Shown: positions 1-10,962, counted from the stretch's first letter. The stretch: DNA of 64,000 nucleotides from Staphylococcus shinii (GCF_017583065.1 NZ_JAGEVL010000007.1:434001-498000), one strand, 5' to 3'. Notes: generated from the sequence alone by a model not told the origin. Translations and numbers: made by a program.

Positions 1-3000
1 GTATTAGAAAAACATTACGACCAGCTAGATTCTAACTTTATTGATTTAACGGAACAATTATCATCTGATCGTAATGATAATCAACTACGTAACACAGTTA
101 AAGAAATGTTTTATTTTAGCGTGGCGAACCCAAACCCAATGGCTTGGTTGGAGCAGTTATCAGCACCATATGATGATGTTACAAAGCAAGATGACTTATT
201 AAAGTTATTAAGTGATTTAGCTATGGTCTTTATGAATTCTGCATTGGAAGCGCTGAATAAAAGCTATGATTTATTCATGATGCTAGAAGAAGTGGATAAA
301 CAAGTTGAGGTCTTAGAAAAAGAGCGTCGTTTTATTGCCCAAGCGATGGAAGGCGGTATATTAAATACACAAGTTATCGCCGATCATCAGTTTGAAGCAC
401 GTTTTCCAGCTAAGAATAAAAAAATAAAAGAAGCCAATGAGATGATGCTAGATGCATACGATGATGGTAAAAAACATTACGATCAATACAAAGCATTGGT
501 AACTAAAGTACAAGAAGATTATTTTTCGCGTAATGCTGAAGATTTAAAATTGGATATGCAGCGTTTAGCGCCTAGAGTAGCATATTTAGCACAAGTAACA
601 GCAGATGTGATTGAGTTATTTAATCAAAAGAAACGTAGCAGAAATTTACTTGATTTTTCGGATTATGAACATTTTGCATTGCGGGTATTGATGAATGAAG
701 ATGGTGCCCCATCAGACATCGCTGATATGTATCGCAATCAATTCGAAGAAATACTTGTGGATGAATACCAAGACACCAACCGTGTACAAGAGCAAATTAT
801 TGCATGTATTAAACGAGGTAGTGAGGCAGATGGGAATTTATTTATGGTAGGCGATGTAAAGCAGTCTATTTATAAATTTAGACAAGCGGACCCCAGTTTA
901 TTCATAGGAAAGTATAACCGTTTTACATTAGATGGTTCAGAGAATGGTATGCGCATAGATTTATCACAAAATTTCCGTTCTAGAAAAGAAGTCTTGACTA
1001 CAACGAACTATTTATTTAAGCATATGATGGATGAAGCGGTTGGAGAAATTGTATATGATGATGCTGCACAACTTTATTACGGCGCACCTTTCGATAATGA
1101 GCCGCATGACGTTCAGATGAATATGTTAGTTGAAGATGCTTCTTCGGACTTAAATGGTTCGGAACAAGAAGCAGAATATATTGTTCAACAAGTAGAAAAA
1201 ATTATGTCAGAGCATGAAATTTATGATATGAAAACTGAGCAGTATCGAAAACCTAGTTATAAAGATATCGTTATTTTGGAACGTTCTTATGGACAGGCAC
1301 GTAAGATACAACAAGCGTTTAAGGATCATAACATTCCTTTTCATGTTAATAGTAAAGAGGGATACTTTGAACAGACTGAAGTACAACTTATATTGTCTTT
1401 TTTAAGAACAGTAGATAACCCACTACAAGATATTTATTTAGTTGGACTCATGCGTTCTGTGATTTACCAGTTTACTGAGGATGAATTATCAAATATCAGG
1501 GTGTTTAGTCCCAATGATGATTATTTTTATCAATCGATACAGCATTATATAGCAAATGATGTGGCTAATAAAAAATTAGTCGCTAAACTAGAAGCTTTCT
1601 TGAAAGATATTGAAATATATCAACGTTATAGCCAAAGTCATCCTGTCTATCAACTAATCGATAAGTTTTATAATGACCATTATGTTATTCAATATTTTAG
1701 TGGCATTGTCGGTGGTAAAGGAAGACGTGCAAATTTGTACGGGTTATTTAATAAAGCGGTAGAATTTGAAAATTCTAGTTTCCGTGGGTTGTATCAATTT
1801 ATCCGTTTTATAGATGAATTAATAGAACGAGGTAAAGACTTTGGTGAAGAAAATATTGTTGGTCCAAATGATGACGTTGTACGAATGATGACGATTCATA
1901 GTAGTAAAGGATTAGAATTCCCATTCGTAATTTATTCAGGACTATCGAGACGTTTTAGAAGAGATGATTTGCACAGACCAGTAATTTTAAATCAAAGTTA
2001 TGGTTTAGGTATGACGTACTATGACATTGATAGTCACTTATCTTATCCATCATTATCATCTGTTACGTATAAGGCGATAGCAGAAAAAGAAATGGTTTCA
2101 GAAGAAATGAGGTTAATATATGTTGCGTTGACACGCGCTAAAGAACAATTATTTTTAATAGGTCGCGTAAAAGATGAAAAAGAACTAACTCAGTTTGAAC
2201 AGGTATCAATTTCAGAGACGCATTTACCAGTTAGCTACCGTTTAACAGCGCAACGACCGATTGATATGATTTATCCTATATTGGCTAAATATCAATCTAC
2301 TTCACTGCCAAAAGAATTGCGTTTTGAAGCAACAATCAATGACATTGATGATTCGATGACGCCTTTTGTCCAGCTAAAAACAGACTTTTATGAAGATATT
2401 GCGTCAGAAATTGTTATAGCCGAAAGTGAGCAACGTACACTTACAGATATACAAACGACTCAGACTGGTAATGATGAGCTCAAGTCACAGATTCATGAAC
2501 AATTAAGTTTCAATTACCCACATCAATTAGCTATTGAAAAACCATCAAAACAATCCGTCTCAGAATTGAAACGACAACTCGAGACTGAGCAAGCTGACAC
2601 AAATTACGATAGAGTTAGACAATATCGAATTGGCTCAGCTTCCTACGAAAGACCAGGGTTTTTAAGTCATAATACGAAACGGAAAGCGAATGAAATTGGA
2701 ACTCTTATGCATACGGTAATGCAACATTTGCCGTTCAGAAAGGAAGGGCTATCTCATAGTGACGTGGATACATTTATCAATCAGTTGATAGATAAACATA
2801 TTATTGATCAAGATGCTAAAAAAGATATCCGATTTGAAGATGTTTACCAGTTTATTGAAAGTGAACTTTATACAACGATTGCTATGAGTGACCGTATATA
2901 TCGTGAATTACCATTTGTAGTCAATCAAGCTAAAGTAGACCGTATTGAAAATATGGAAGCAGATGCTTCTATAATTCAAGGAATGATTGACCTTATCTTT

Positions 3001-3213
3001 GAAAAAGATGGACAATATTACTTTGTGGATTATAAAACAGATGCATTTAATAGACGCCGTGATATGTCGGATGAAGCAATAGGTGCACAACTAAGAGAAC
3101 GCTATAAAATACAAATGGAATACTATCGAAATACATTAGAAACTATCTTAAAAACAAATGTTAAAGGTTATTTATATTTCTTTAAATTTGGGCAACTTTC
3201 TATTGATGAATAA
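1..3213 (+). CDS. addA: ATP-dependent helicase/nuclease subunit A (AddA), 5' truncated by the window edge
   Basis: AddA is the helicase-nuclease subunit of the AddAB complex, which processes double-strand breaks for RecA-dependent repair. The frame is open from base 1, so the true start lies upstream; about 1070 codons are visible of a family length near 1200. Seen: helicase motif II (LVDEYQDTN, about residue 253 of the visible part), motif III ([17 protein letters not shown]), motif V ([14 protein letters not shown]), motif VI ([14 protein letters not shown]), and the C-terminal RecB-type nuclease motif GMIDLIF...FVDYKTD near residue 1000. The missing N-terminus would hold the Walker A. addB is expected just upstream. 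The stop is followed 24 bases later by the next start, so the two genes may be co-transcribed. Confidence 0.97.
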   Translation, partial: VLEKHYDQLDSNFIDLTEQLSSDRNDNQLRNTVKEMFYFSVANPNPMAWLEQLSAPYDDVTKQDDLLKLLSDLAMVFMNSALEALNKSYDLFMMLEEVDKQVEVLEKERRFIAQAMEGGILNTQVIADHQFEARFPAKNKKIKEANEMMLDAYDDGKKHYDQYKALVTKVQEDYFSRNAEDLKLDMQRLAPRVAYLAQVTADVIELFNQKKRSRNLLDFSDYEHFALRVLMNEDGAPSDIADMYRNQFEEILVDEYQDTNRVQEQIIACIKRGSEADGNLFMVGDVKQSIYKFRQADPSLFIGKYNRFTLDGSENGMRIDLSQNFRSRKEVLTTTNYLFKHMMDEAVGEIVYDDAAQLYYGAPFDNEPHDVQMNMLVEDASSDLNGSEQEAEYIVQQVEKIMSEHEIYDMKTEQYRKPSYKDIVILERSYGQARKIQQAFKDHNIPFHVNSKEGYFEQTEVQLILSFLRTVDNPLQDIYLVGLMRSVIYQFTEDELSNIRVFSPNDDYFYQSIQHYIANDVANKKLVAKLEAFLKDIEIYQRYSQSHPVYQLIDKFYNDHYVIQYFSGIVGGKGRRANLYGLFNKAVEFENSSFRGLYQFIRFIDELIERGKDFGEENIVGPNDDVVRMMTIHSSKGLEFPFVIYSGLSRRFRRDDLHRPVILNQSYGLGMTYYDIDSHLSYPSLSSVTYKAIAEKEMVSEEMRLIYVALTRAKEQLFLIGRVKDEKELTQFEQVSISETHLPVSYRLTAQRPIDMIYPILAKYQSTSLPKELRFEATINDIDDSMTPFVQLKTDFYEDIASEIVIAESEQRTLTDIQTTQTGNDELKSQIHEQLSFNYPHQLAIEKPSKQSVSELKRQLETEQADTNYDRVRQYRIGSASYERPGFLSHNTKRKANEIGTLMHTVMQHLPFRKEGLSHSDVDTFINQLIDKHIIDQDAKKDIRFEDVYQFIESELYTTIAMSDRIYRELPFVVNQAKVDRIENMEADASIIQGMIDLIFEKDGQYYFVDYKTDAFNRRRDMSDEAIGAQLRERYKIQMEYYRNTLETILKTNVKGYLYFFKFGQLSIDE

Positions 3214-3237
3214 ACAAAACTATAAGGGGTGCTTGTT

Positions 3238-4374
3238 GTGTCATCGCAGCAGAGGTTACATGAAATAGATGCATTACGTGGATTAAGTTTGTTAGGTATT
3301 ATTTTAATGAATATATTAGTTTTTAGTTTTCCTTATGAGGAAAGTATGTTGGGTGATGTTGTGCATGGATTTGATGCTGTATTATTGCACGTAATTACCT
3401 TATTAATAATTGGTTCTTTTTATCCTATTTTTACATTCCTATTTGGCTATGGATTGAGTATTATGTATGACAATAGTCAGTTAAAAGGAATTAACTATTA
3501 CCCAATAATATTTAGAAGATTGTTCTTTCTTATGTTTATGGGTTTGTTACATGGGTTCTTTGTATTTTCAGGAGATATCTTATTTGGCTATGCGTTTACA
3601 GGAGCAATAGCAGTGTTATTTATTAAAGTCAAAGCCAAGCGTTTAATAAAAGCAGCAATCATCTTATTTATCTTAAAAATGTTACTGCTAGTTATACCGT
3701 TTGTAGTATATTCCTTAATAAATAATCCATATAGTCAACATAATTTTAGTGGTGTGTCTTTATCTAAATTAATAGAAATTAAACAACAAGGGCATTTTAC
3801 TGAATTTCTTAAAATAAATGCGCTAGAAAATTTATACAATGTATTAGATGTGGTGATGGGGTCTGCTTATCTTGAATTTTTACCATACATTCTTTTAGGC
3901 ATAGCTGCACAAAAATTAAATTTAGTTAAAAAAATTCAACTTCAAAAACAAAGCGCCATTAAATGGGGCATTTTATGCCTAATTATTGGATATGTTGTTA
4001 AAATGCCATATGCGCTAGATTTTTCAAATAGCGCATACCAAAATATCAATATTGTTGGTGGACCAATTGTTGCTGCAGGTTATATATTGATTTTTATTGC
4101 TATGTACCAAAGTTTGCGTATTGCAAACTTGCTCCAAGTATTTACTTATCCAGGTAAACTGAGTTTATCTGTTTATTTAACGCAGAGCGTTGTTTTGTCG
4201 ATAATATTTTTAGGTATAGGGTTAGGCTTATATAACCAATTGCCACTATATCAATCTTATATCATTGCTTTACTTGTTTATGGCATACAACTAGTTGGTT
4301 GTTATTTTTATTTAAAACACTTTAAAATGGGACCTTTTGAATGGGTATGGCGAAAAATCACATACCTAAAATAA
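3238..4374 (+). CDS. DUF418-domain multipass membrane protein (YeiB-like)
   Basis: A 378-residue integral membrane protein of unknown function. The N-terminus RLHEIDALRGLSLLGIILMN is the typical opening of the YeiB/DUF418 family, which is related to membrane acyltransferase folds. At least eight hydrophobic segments follow, and the conserved C-terminal DUF418 part lies near PGKLSLSVYLTQS. The start chosen is GTG at 3238, with AAGGGG (3224-3229) placed 8 bases upstream; a GTG at 3229 is in frame but overlaps that ribosome binding site. It follows addA closely. The family assignment is firm; the substrate is unknown. Confidence 0.85.
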   Translation: MSSQQRLHEIDALRGLSLLGIILMNILVFSFPYEESMLGDVVHGFDAVLLHVITLLIIGSFYPIFTFLFGYGLSIMYDNSQLKGINYYPIIFRRLFFLMFMGLLHGFFVFSGDILFGYAFTGAIAVLFIKVKAKRLIKAAIILFILKMLLLVIPFVVYSLINNPYSQHNFSGVSLSKLIEIKQQGHFTEFLKINALENLYNVLDVVMGSAYLEFLPYILLGIAAQKLNLVKKIQLQKQSAIKWGILCLIIGYVVKMPYALDFSNSAYQNINIVGGPIVAAGYILIFIAMYQSLRIANLLQVFTYPGKLSLSVYLTQSVVLSIIFLGIGLGLYNQLPLYQSYIIALLVYGIQLVGCYFYLKHFKMGPFEWVWRKITYLK

Positions 4375-4512
4375 ATTACCCCCTTACACTGGTTGTATTT
4401 ATTTACTATAAAATTATGTTTAAATGGTAAAATGTATATACTGCTTTGAATTTGTAATCCAACAAGGCTTGCAACATGAAAAATACGTTCTCACTAAGTA
4501 TATATTAATTTT

Positions 4513-4562
4513 TGAAAGCGCTAGTTATTTATTTGTTATTTCGGGGTAAATATAGTTATAAT
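4513..4562 (+). promoter_or_regulatory. Promoter with a cre-like site upstream of the FAH-family gene
   Basis: TTGTTA (4533-4538) and TATAAT (4557-4562) are separated by 18 bases. Just upstream lies TGAAAGCGCTAGTT (4513-4526), which matches the CcpA cre consensus TGWAARCGYTWNCW at 13 of 14 positions. A cre directly ahead of the -35 would fit carbon-catabolite control of the downstream hydrolase. The promoter is well supported; the CcpA role is inference from the match alone. Confidence 0.5.
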
Positions 4563-4596
4563 ATGTAATAAGATATAGATGAGGAGCTGATATTGA

Positions 4597-5502
4597 ATGA
4601 AATTCCTATCATTCAGACATGAAGGACAGACATCTTATGGTGTGAAAGTTAAACGTGAAGAGGCTGCATGGGACTTAAAAAAAGTTTTTGCAGATTTTGC
4701 TGAAGGCGAATTTCACCCGAAAACATTATTAAACGGACTTCAACAAAATCAAGTTGTCGATTTTCAAGAACAAGTTCGTAAAGCTGTAGTTGCAGCAGAA
4801 GATAGTGGTAAAGGTGACGACTATAAAGTGCTATTTAGTGAAATAGAGTTCTTACCACCTGTGACGCCAACAAATAATGTAATTGCATTTGGACGCAATT
4901 ATCAAGATCATGCTAGTGAATTAAATCATGAAGTACAACGTTTATATGTATTTACAAAAGCTGCTTCATCATTAACTGGTGATAATAGCACGATTCCAAA
5001 CCATAAAGATATTACTGATCAGTTAGATTATGAAGGTGAACTTGGTATTGTAATTGGTAAATCTGGTGAAAAAATTCCTAAAGGTTTAGCGTTAGATTAC
5101 GTATATGGTTATACAATTATTAATGATATTACCGACCGTAAAGCGCAAAATGAACAAGACCAAGCATTCTTATCTAAAAGTTTAACTGGTGGTTGCCCAA
5201 TAGGTCCTTATATTGTGACAAAAGATGAATTACCTACACCAGAAGATGTGAACATCGTTACGAAAGTAAATAATGAAATCCGTCAAGATGGTAACACAGG
5301 TCAAATGATTCTTAAAATAGATGAATTGATAGAAGAAATTTCTAAATTTGTGGCATTACACCCAGGTGATATAATCGCAACTGGTACACCAGCAGGCGTT
5401 GGTGCAGGCATGAATCCACCTAAATTTTTACAACCAGGTGATGAGGTTAAAGTTACAATCGATAATATCGGAACATTAACTAATTTTATTGCTGACAAAT
5501 AA
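4597..5502 (+). CDS. Fumarylacetoacetate hydrolase (FAH) family protein
   Basis: A 301-residue member of the FAH superfamily (hydrolases, decarboxylases and isomerases acting on 2-oxo or 1,3-dicarbonyl acids with a Mg2+ or Mn2+ ion). Seen: the family core from [11 protein letters not shown] (about residue 101), the acidic metal-binding stretch [12 protein letters not shown] (about 145), and the C-terminal signature [14 protein letters not shown] followed by [19 protein letters not shown] 4597 has GAGGAGCTGA (4581-4590) upstream. An orthologue sits at the same place in S. aureus. The substrate cannot be deduced. The gene has its own promoter and a strong terminator, so it appears monocistronic. 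Confidence 0.9.
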   Translation: MKFLSFRHEGQTSYGVKVKREEAAWDLKKVFADFAEGEFHPKTLLNGLQQNQVVDFQEQVRKAVVAAEDSGKGDDYKVLFSEIEFLPPVTPTNNVIAFGRNYQDHASELNHEVQRLYVFTKAASSLTGDNSTIPNHKDITDQLDYEGELGIVIGKSGEKIPKGLALDYVYGYTIINDITDRKAQNEQDQAFLSKSLTGGCPIGPYIVTKDELPTPEDVNIVTKVNNEIRQDGNTGQMILKIDELIEEISKFVALHPGDIIATGTPAGVGAGMNPPKFLQPGDEVKVTIDNIGTLTNFIADK

Positions 5503-5522
5503 AAATATTAAGATATTAAAAA

Positions 5523-5576
5523 GTGCGGGTATACGTATCAAATTTAAAATTTTGATTTGTATCCCGCTTTTTTTTC
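5523..5576 (+). terminator. Intrinsic terminator after the FAH-family gene
   Basis: GCGGG (5525-5529) pairs with CCCGC (5563-5567), with inner ATAC/GTAT and ATCAAA/TTTGAT pairing, followed by a run of T (5568-5576). Confidence 0.85.
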
Positions 5577-5734
5577 CTAATCATTAGTAGATTAATATAG
5601 AATTCTTTTTGAAAAATGAAGTGATTTTAAGTATGATAAGGTAAGTAATCTTTTGATTTTATAATTAAAAGACTACAATATACTTCTGTTTTATATACTT
5701 TTGAAGTGAAAAACGTGTGTGGGGGTTATATTTT

Positions 5735-6124
5735 ATGTTACATATGCATATAGCAAGTTGGGCATTATTAATTATTTTATTCTTTGCGGCTTACTTTAAC
5801 TTTTCTGAAAAACAAGGCGCTTCACCTTATTTTAAACCGATTCATATGGTTTTAAGATTATTTATGTTGCTTGTGTTAATTTCAGGTTTTTGGGTTTGGA
5901 TTCAATCATTCTCATCTGATAATGCAGGTGGACATATGTTACTGACATTGAAAATGATTTGCGGTGTAGCAGTCGTTGCATTGATGGAAGTGACAATTAC
6001 TAAACGTAAAAAAGGTCAACCAAGTCATAGTTTATTATGGACTACTATTGTAGTTATCATCTTGACTATCATTATTGGTATTATTTTACCGATGGGACCA
6101 ATTACACAAATGTTTGGTTTGTAA
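5735..6124 (+). CDS. YisL-family membrane protein (DUF1516/UPF0344)
   Basis: A 129-residue protein with four hydrophobic segments (about 6-22, 36-56, 64-83, 100-121), starting [12 protein letters not shown]. Length and sequence match the UPF0344/YisL family, which is present at this position in S. aureus. Function unknown. The ATG at 5735 is preferred because GGGGG (5720-5724) lies about 10 bases upstream; the in-frame GTG at 5717 has no ribosome binding site. Its own terminator follows. Confidence 0.85.
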   Translation: MLHMHIASWALLIILFFAAYFNFSEKQGASPYFKPIHMVLRLFMLLVLISGFWVWIQSFSSDNAGGHMLLTLKMICGVAVVALMEVTITKRKKGQPSHSLLWTTIVVIILTIIIGIILPMGPITQMFGL

Positions 6125-6131
6125 GTTATAT

Positions 6132-6170
6132 AAAAGAGGCTACGACTTCATTGTCATAGCCTCTTTTGTT
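6132..6170 (+). terminator. Intrinsic terminator after the YisL gene
   Basis: AAAAGAGGCTA (6132-6142) pairs with TAGCCTCTTTT (6157-6167), with an inner GAC/GTC pairing. It is symmetrical enough to stop the convergent tetR transcript as well. Confidence 0.8.
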
Positions 6171-6274
6171 GTTTTGCCGGTAGATAAGTTTGTTTAAACT
6201 AAAAGGTATTATAGTGTAAGATAACAAGCGTTAACATAAAGTATTAAAATTGCGCTGAAACTTTCTCATTTAAT

Positions 6275-6796
6275 CTATAGAAATGTATCAATATGTGGCT
6301 CTAACAGATGCCATAGTTCATCACTTAACTCATCAATAGAGCAGGGTCTAGAGTGCTCTATCCACCATATAATAACACCTACAATTGCCGAACCTAAAAA
6401 TTGTAACGCTATTTCATTATCTTTTTGTTTTATGTTTTGCATAAATTTTTCAGAAAGCGTTTGTCTTAATATATTTAAATCAGATTTTTGTATTAATTGT
6501 TTCAAGATCACATATTGTTTATCTATAGCTATGAGTATTTCGCGCATATTTGTTTTACCATCTTGTTGAAGGTTCATTGTACGTTCGCATTTTTCAATTG
6601 CTTCAGCTAATATAAAATCTAATGATTGATTAAGTATGTCGTATTTATCTAAAAAGTTTAAATAAATCGTTCCTCTATTGATATTAGAAGCTTCGGCAAT
6701 ATCTTTCATAGATATTTTAGCAATGTCCTTTTTTTGCATTAGTTTTATAAAATTTTCGATAATAAGTTGACGTGATTTTTCCTTTCTTTTATCCAT
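6275..6796 (-). CDS. TetR/AcrR-family transcriptional regulator
   Basis: A 173-residue one-domain repressor. The N-terminal helix-turn-helix is clear (ISMKDIAEASNINRGTIYLNF, about residues 28-48), followed by a divergent all-helical ligand domain; the small C-terminal segment AIVGVIIWWIEHS is typical of staphylococcal TetR proteins. ATG at 6796 is preceded by GAGGAAT. It is divergent from the reductase-like gene at 6933; the 136-base gap holds a perfect palindrome at 6898-6919 that overlaps the reductase transcription start region. The simplest reading is repression of that neighbour in response to an unknown ligand. This pair is not part of the conserved S. aureus gene order. Confidence 0.9.
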   Translation of the reverse strand: MDKRKEKSRQLIIENFIKLMQKKDIAKISMKDIAEASNINRGTIYLNFLDKYDILNQSLDFILAEAIEKCERTMNLQQDGKTNMREILIAIDKQYVILKQLIQKSDLNILRQTLSEKFMQNIKQKDNEIALQFLGSAIVGVIIWWIEHSRPCSIDELSDELWHLLEPHIDTFL

Positions 6797-6857
6797 AACT
6801 ATTCCTCATTTATCAACGATTTTTGAAATCTGTACAATAAGCATCAATATACTTGTT

Positions 6858-6919
6858 TTGTTTATTGAGTTTAACTTTTTATAATAATAAGTTCAAGTTA
6901 ATGAACAAATGTTCATTAA
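6858..6919 (+). promoter_or_regulatory. Promoter of the reductase-like gene and palindromic TetR-type operator
   Basis: TTGTTT (6858-6863), 16 bases, TATAAT (6880-6885) forms a sigma-A promoter. Directly downstream, TTAATGAAC (6898-6906), AAAT, GTTCATTAA (6911-6919) is a perfect 9-bp inverted repeat with a 4-base spacer, sited between the -10 and the start codon at 6933. A protein bound here would block initiation or early elongation. The operator assignment rests on its symmetry and its position next to a tetR gene. Confidence 0.7.
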
Positions 6920-6932
6920 AAGGAGGACGCAT

Positions 6933-7841
6933 ATGGATATTCTTATTTATGGCGCTGGTGTACAAGGGCAATATTTAGCATATGTATTAAATCAACCTGA
7001 AAATAACATAACATTATTAGCTAGAGGTCAAAATTATAATCACTTAAATAACAGAGGGGTTGTGTTGAATCATTATTTACAAAATAAAAGAACTACAGAT
7101 CACTTTAACTATGTAAGTAATTTAGGGAAGAATGATAACTATGATGTTATCTTTGTAACAATGAAGTATTCAGATTTTTACTCAGTTGTACCTTCATTAG
7201 CTCAAAATATAAGCACCAATATTATTTTTATAGGTAATAACACTAATCCTCATAAACTTCGTCAAACAGTAATCCAGCAATCAATTACATCTAAAAATAT
7301 ATCTTTTGGGTTTTTAATGACTGGAGGTAACAGAACGGATAGTGAAACCACTGTTATTCGATTTAATGCAGGGGAATTAAAAGTAAGCAACCTTAATGGA
7401 GTAATACCATTTCATAATAAACTTGATGAAATTTTTAAAAATTCATCTATAAAATTAACTTACGAAACAAAATTTGAAGATTGGTTAATGTCACATGCAG
7501 CAATGATAATACCTCTAAATACTGGGTTATCACTGAAAAATAAATACAAAGGAAATCAAAAGCAACTTATCAGTAATATCATTAGGTCATATAATGAATT
7601 ACATTTATTAATTGAACATAGTAACTATAACATTACACCAAAATTACAGTCGATTCTGTTTAAAAAATTTAAATATATTGCCTATCCACTGTTAAAATTA
7701 ATTATTAACATCAAAATGATGAACCAAATTCAAGGTTCAAATTCAGAAGTTAACACTTTATACGAAGATATAAAGTTATTAAATAAGCAAACGGCATTAA
7801 CAACTAACCATTTAGATGATTTGATTAAAGAATCGATATAA
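6933..7841 (+). CDS. Ketopantoate-reductase-like (ApbA/PanE family) NAD(P)-binding protein
   Basis: A 302-residue protein with an N-terminal Rossmann motif (MDILIYGAGVQG, GAGVQG at residues 7-12), the VIFVTMKYSDF segment usual in ApbA/PanE proteins (about 74-84), and a helical C-terminal half. True 2-dehydropantoate 2-reductases show a conserved Lys-Asn-Glu set that I cannot place with confidence here, so it may act on another 2-oxo acid or have another role. ATG 6933 has AAAGGAGGA (6919-6927) directly upstream; an earlier ATG at 6909 lies inside the operator and has no ribosome binding site. Likely controlled by the adjacent TetR protein. Confidence 0.65.
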   Translation: MDILIYGAGVQGQYLAYVLNQPENNITLLARGQNYNHLNNRGVVLNHYLQNKRTTDHFNYVSNLGKNDNYDVIFVTMKYSDFYSVVPSLAQNISTNIIFIGNNTNPHKLRQTVIQQSITSKNISFGFLMTGGNRTDSETTVIRFNAGELKVSNLNGVIPFHNKLDEIFKNSSIKLTYETKFEDWLMSHAAMIIPLNTGLSLKNKYKGNQKQLISNIIRSYNELHLLIEHSNYNITPKLQSILFKKFKYIAYPLLKLIINIKMMNQIQGSNSEVNTLYEDIKLLNKQTALTTNHLDDLIKESI

Positions 7842-8049
7842 TTAAGTTGAATTGTATTATAATTATTAATTTTTTAGGTATGATTACTAAGTTAATATCA
7901 TTATTGTAATTGTTAAAATATATAGTAAAGAAAACTTGAAATCTTTTTATAAGAAAGAAGAGGATTTTATAAAAAGATTCAGTTTTATAGAAGTCTAAAT
8001 CTTAAACCATTAATAAAATAAGTGATAAGGCTTTAATATAAATAATAAA

Positions 8050-8098
8050 ATCGATGATTTCTACTTAATTTTAGTGTAGAAATCATCGATATTTTTAT
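8050..8098. terminator. Bidirectional terminator between the reductase-like gene and cdr
   Basis: ATCGATGATTTCTAC (8050-8064) and GTAGAAATCATCGAT (8076-8090) form a perfect 15-bp stem with an 11-base loop. T-rich sequence follows on the plus side and an A-run precedes it, so it can serve both converging genes. Confidence 0.85.
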
Positions 8099-8120
8099 GT
8101 TTTCCAAACACAGATTATTT

Positions 8121-9443
8121 TTATTTATTCCTAGCTTTATAGCCAATCATATTAATAATATCTTTTGGTCTGCTATATGGAGGGGCATAAGCGACTTCAA
8201 ATTCTGTCAGTTCATCAATTGTTAATTTTTGCATCATTGCCATTGATAAGATGTCAATGCGTTTATCTACACCTTTTTCTCCAACTGCGGCTGCACGAAT
8301 AATGCGTCTGTTAGATTTATCAAAGTAAACACGTAAGTGTAATTTTTTATTTCCAGGGTAATATCCTGCATGTTCGCCTTGGTTAGCTTCAACTATTCCG
8401 TAATCAAAATGTTCTAATTCTTGCGGTGATACGCCTACACTAGCAAAAGTATAATCAAAGAATTTAACAATATTTGAACCTAAAAAGCCTTTGAATTTCA
8501 CTTTAGGGTTACCTGCTAGTTGTTCAGCAATAATACTTGCACCACGATGTGCACCCCAAGCAAGCGGAACGTGTGCGGTTAAATCAACGTGTCTATAATG
8601 TGAAGTTATGATATCACCAAGTGCATATATATTTGGCACATTAGTCTGAAATTGGTCATTAACAGGAATATAACCTTTGTTATCTAAAGTGATACTAGAT
8701 GATTTAATAAAGCCTGAATTTGGTTTTACGCCTACACCTTCAATAATTAAATCAAAAGCTTCTACATTACCAGAAGAGAAATATACTTCGTTACCATCTA
8801 CTTTTGTTATTTCTTCATTAAAGCGATAAGTGATATGACGTTTATCCATTTCATCAATAATAGATTGGTTCATGTCTTGATCCATTAATTTATTGATATG
8901 CGTTGAGCGATGGATTAGAGTAGGTACGATACCACGTTCATATAGATTATCTAAAATTTCTAAACCTATATAACCCGTGCCCACAACTAGTGCTTTTTTA
9001 ACTTGATGTTGTTCAATAAAAGCTTCAATTGCATCTGTATCTTCCATATTTCTTAAAGTAAATGCTATTGGACTATTTAAGTTCAACGAATTTGCACTAC
9101 ATCCAGGGCTTAATATTAAAGTATCATAATGTTCTTCAAACGAAGTATTATTCACGTAATCGTAAACGGTAATTGTCTGTGAATCATCGTTTATAGATGT
9201 CACTTCATGATACGTTTTTACAATTATATTTTTAGAATCATAAAAAGCTTCTGGCGTTGCTTCAAGCACTTTGTCGCGTGAATCAACGACATTGCCTAAA
9301 TAGTAAGGTAACGCACAGTTAGCGAAACTCATATCACGGTCTTTTTCGAAAACAACAATTTCGCTTTCTTGATCCAATCTTCTGATTTGACTAGCCACAG
9401 TTGCGCCTCCAGCAACTGCACCAACAACTACAATTTTATTCAT
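8121..9443 (-). CDS. cdr: Coenzyme A disulfide reductase
   Basis: A 440-residue FAD enzyme that reduces CoA disulfide with NADPH; staphylococci use CoA as a major low-molecular-weight thiol in redox homeostasis. Seen: N-terminal FAD-binding motif [20 protein letters not shown], the single active-site cysteine in [12 protein letters not shown] (Cys43, the same number as in the S. aureus enzyme), the NADPH-binding motif [21 protein letters not shown], and the second FAD motif IYALGDII. The start is set at 9443 because TGAGGAGGCC lies just upstream on the minus strand; an ORF-extending ATG at 9461 has no ribosome binding site. The HAD gene upstream ends 33 bases before this start, so the two may be co-transcribed. 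Confidence 0.95.
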   Translation of the reverse strand: MNKIVVVGAVAGGATVASQIRRLDQESEIVVFEKDRDMSFANCALPYYLGNVVDSRDKVLEATPEAFYDSKNIIVKTYHEVTSINDDSQTITVYDYVNNTSFEEHYDTLILSPGCSANSLNLNSPIAFTLRNMEDTDAIEAFIEQHQVKKALVVGTGYIGLEILDNLYERGIVPTLIHRSTHINKLMDQDMNQSIIDEMDKRHITYRFNEEITKVDGNEVYFSSGNVEAFDLIIEGVGVKPNSGFIKSSSITLDNKGYIPVNDQFQTNVPNIYALGDIITSHYRHVDLTAHVPLAWGAHRGASIIAEQLAGNPKVKFKGFLGSNIVKFFDYTFASVGVSPQELEHFDYGIVEANQGEHAGYYPGNKKLHLRVYFDKSNRRIIRAAAVGEKGVDKRIDILSMAMMQKLTIDELTEFEVAYAPPYSRPKDIINMIGYKARNK

Positions 9444-9475
9444 ACTGAAAGGCCTCCTCAAATTAAAATCTCGAA

Positions 9476-10318
9476 TTAAATTTGAGATTTTATAGTTTCT
9501 TCATAAGGCATATTTAATTGGAAATAATCATTTAAATATCGTCCAATACCATCTTCATTATTAGAATATGTAACTTGGTTTGCAACGTGTTTAAGTTCAT
9601 CCAATCCATTATCCATGGCAATACCGTATTTAGCATATTTAATCATTTCTAAATCATTATCTTCATCGCCGAATGCAATAATATGATTTCTATCGATTTC
9701 TAAATGAGATTTTACGTAATCTATACCGCGTGCCTTGCTAATCCCTTGTTTAACAATTTCAATGACTGGAAATGGTGAACCCCATCTACGGTGTTCAATA
9801 TTTTCTGCATAAAAGCGTGTTAACATTTGTTTGACTCTAGGGATCATGAACTCTTCCGCCTCAACTAAAATTGAGGTAGGGGATTCAGTTAATGAAGTAA
9901 GTAAATCTCCAGTCTCTACTTTTGGATTACCCATTGAAAACCCATCAAATAACCTTTGATCATAGTTATTAATAAATACGTAGTCTTTAACTTCGGCAAT
10001 AATATTAGATACACCATAATCATTTAAACTTTTTATAATGCTTTTCGATAAATCTAAATCTAATACATCGTGTTTAATTTCGAATTGATCATCCTTAGGA
10101 TGATGTACAAATGCGCCATTAAAGTTCACGACTGGTGTATCCATATTCAGTTCATGATAATAAATTTGGCTAGCTCTATATGGTCTACCAGTGGCAATCA
10201 TTAATTTGTGCCCTTGTTTTTGTAATTTAGTTAATACTTCTTTTGTATAAGGTGTGATTTCTTTTTCATCATTTAAAAGAGTTCCGTCTAAATCTAGACA
10301 AATTAAATAAGGTTCCAT
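9476..10318 (-). CDS. HAD-superfamily Cof-type sugar/nucleotide phosphatase
   Basis: A 280-residue Cof/IIB-type HAD phosphatase. Seen: motif [17 protein letters not shown] (nucleophile Asp at about residue 8), motif [12 protein letters not shown], a C2-type cap domain (about 85-190), motif III lysine in KQGISKARG, and motif [14 protein letters not shown]. The start at 10318 has AAGGAGAATT just upstream. Such proteins dephosphorylate small sugar phosphates or flavin precursors; the substrate here cannot be told. It lies directly upstream of cdr in the same direction, as in S. aureus. Confidence 0.9.
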   Translation of the reverse strand: MEPYLICLDLDGTLLNDEKEITPYTKEVLTKLQKQGHKLMIATGRPYRASQIYYHELNMDTPVVNFNGAFVHHPKDDQFEIKHDVLDLDLSKSIIKSLNDYGVSNIIAEVKDYVFINNYDQRLFDGFSMGNPKVETGDLLTSLTESPTSILVEAEEFMIPRVKQMLTRFYAENIEHRRWGSPFPVIEIVKQGISKARGIDYVKSHLEIDRNHIIAFGDEDNDLEMIKYAKYGIAMDNGLDELKHVANQVTYSNNEDGIGRYLNDYFQLNMPYEETIKSQI

Positions 10319-10431
10319 TGAATTCTCCTTAATGTTTAATAATTGACGTATGAATATCATAGCATTTTATTGGAGTTTTGTAAGATATTTGATATATTGT
10401 TAGTATGATTAATTACGAAGAGGTGAAATGT

Positions 10432-10740
10432 ATGGATGAAGGATTAAAAGATAGCATATTGAATGCTTTAGAAATGGTTATTGACCCTGAGTTAGGTATC
10501 GATATCGTTAACTTAGGTTTAATATATAATGTAGATGTAAATGACGAAGGTTTATGTACTGTAGAAATGACATTAACATCTATGGGTTGTCCAATGGGAC
10601 CTCAAATTGTAAACCAAGTTAAAATGGTATTAGCAGAAATTCCAGAGATTTCAGATACAGAAGTAAACATCGTTTGGAGTCCGCCATGGGGTAAAGAAAT
10701 GATGTCTCGTTACGCTAAAATTGCTTTAGGTATCGGTTAA
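10432..10740 (+). CDS. DUF59/MIP18-family metal-sulfur cluster assembly factor
   Basis: A 102-residue SufT/PaaD-like protein. The core DPELGIDIVNLGLIYNV, the TSMGCPMGPQI loop carrying the conserved cysteine, and EVNIVWSPPWGKEMMS are diagnostic of the DUF59 family, which assists Fe-S cluster maturation. The start is set at ATG 10432 with GAAGAGGTGA (10417-10426) upstream, giving the usual family length. The ATG at 10405 is in frame but would add nine unlikely residues and overlaps that site. Divergent from the HAD gene; followed by a strong terminator. Confidence 0.9.
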   Translation: MDEGLKDSILNALEMVIDPELGIDIVNLGLIYNVDVNDEGLCTVEMTLTSMGCPMGPQIVNQVKMVLAEIPEISDTEVNIVWSPPWGKEMMSRYAKIALGIG

Positions 10741-10763
10741 AACAAAATAAATAGTAACTAAAG

Positions 10764-10805
10764 AATAGTCTAATGTACTTATCGTACATTGGGCTATTTT
10801 TTTGT
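10764..10805 (+). terminator. Intrinsic terminator after the DUF59 gene
   Basis: AATAGTCTAATGTAC (10764-10778) pairs with GTACATTGGGCTATT (10784-10798), with G-U pairs, followed by T residues. Confidence 0.85.
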
Positions 10806-10962
10806 TAAAATTATTAAAATACTAACCATTTAAAAATATAATTTTTCTATAGTGCAATTCATTAAAATAATTGCAGTAATATTACAGAAGTATTACAATG
10901 ATTGAGTGAATGATAACGATAATAGCGAAATATTTTAATTGGGGATGAAAGAATGAATAGAA

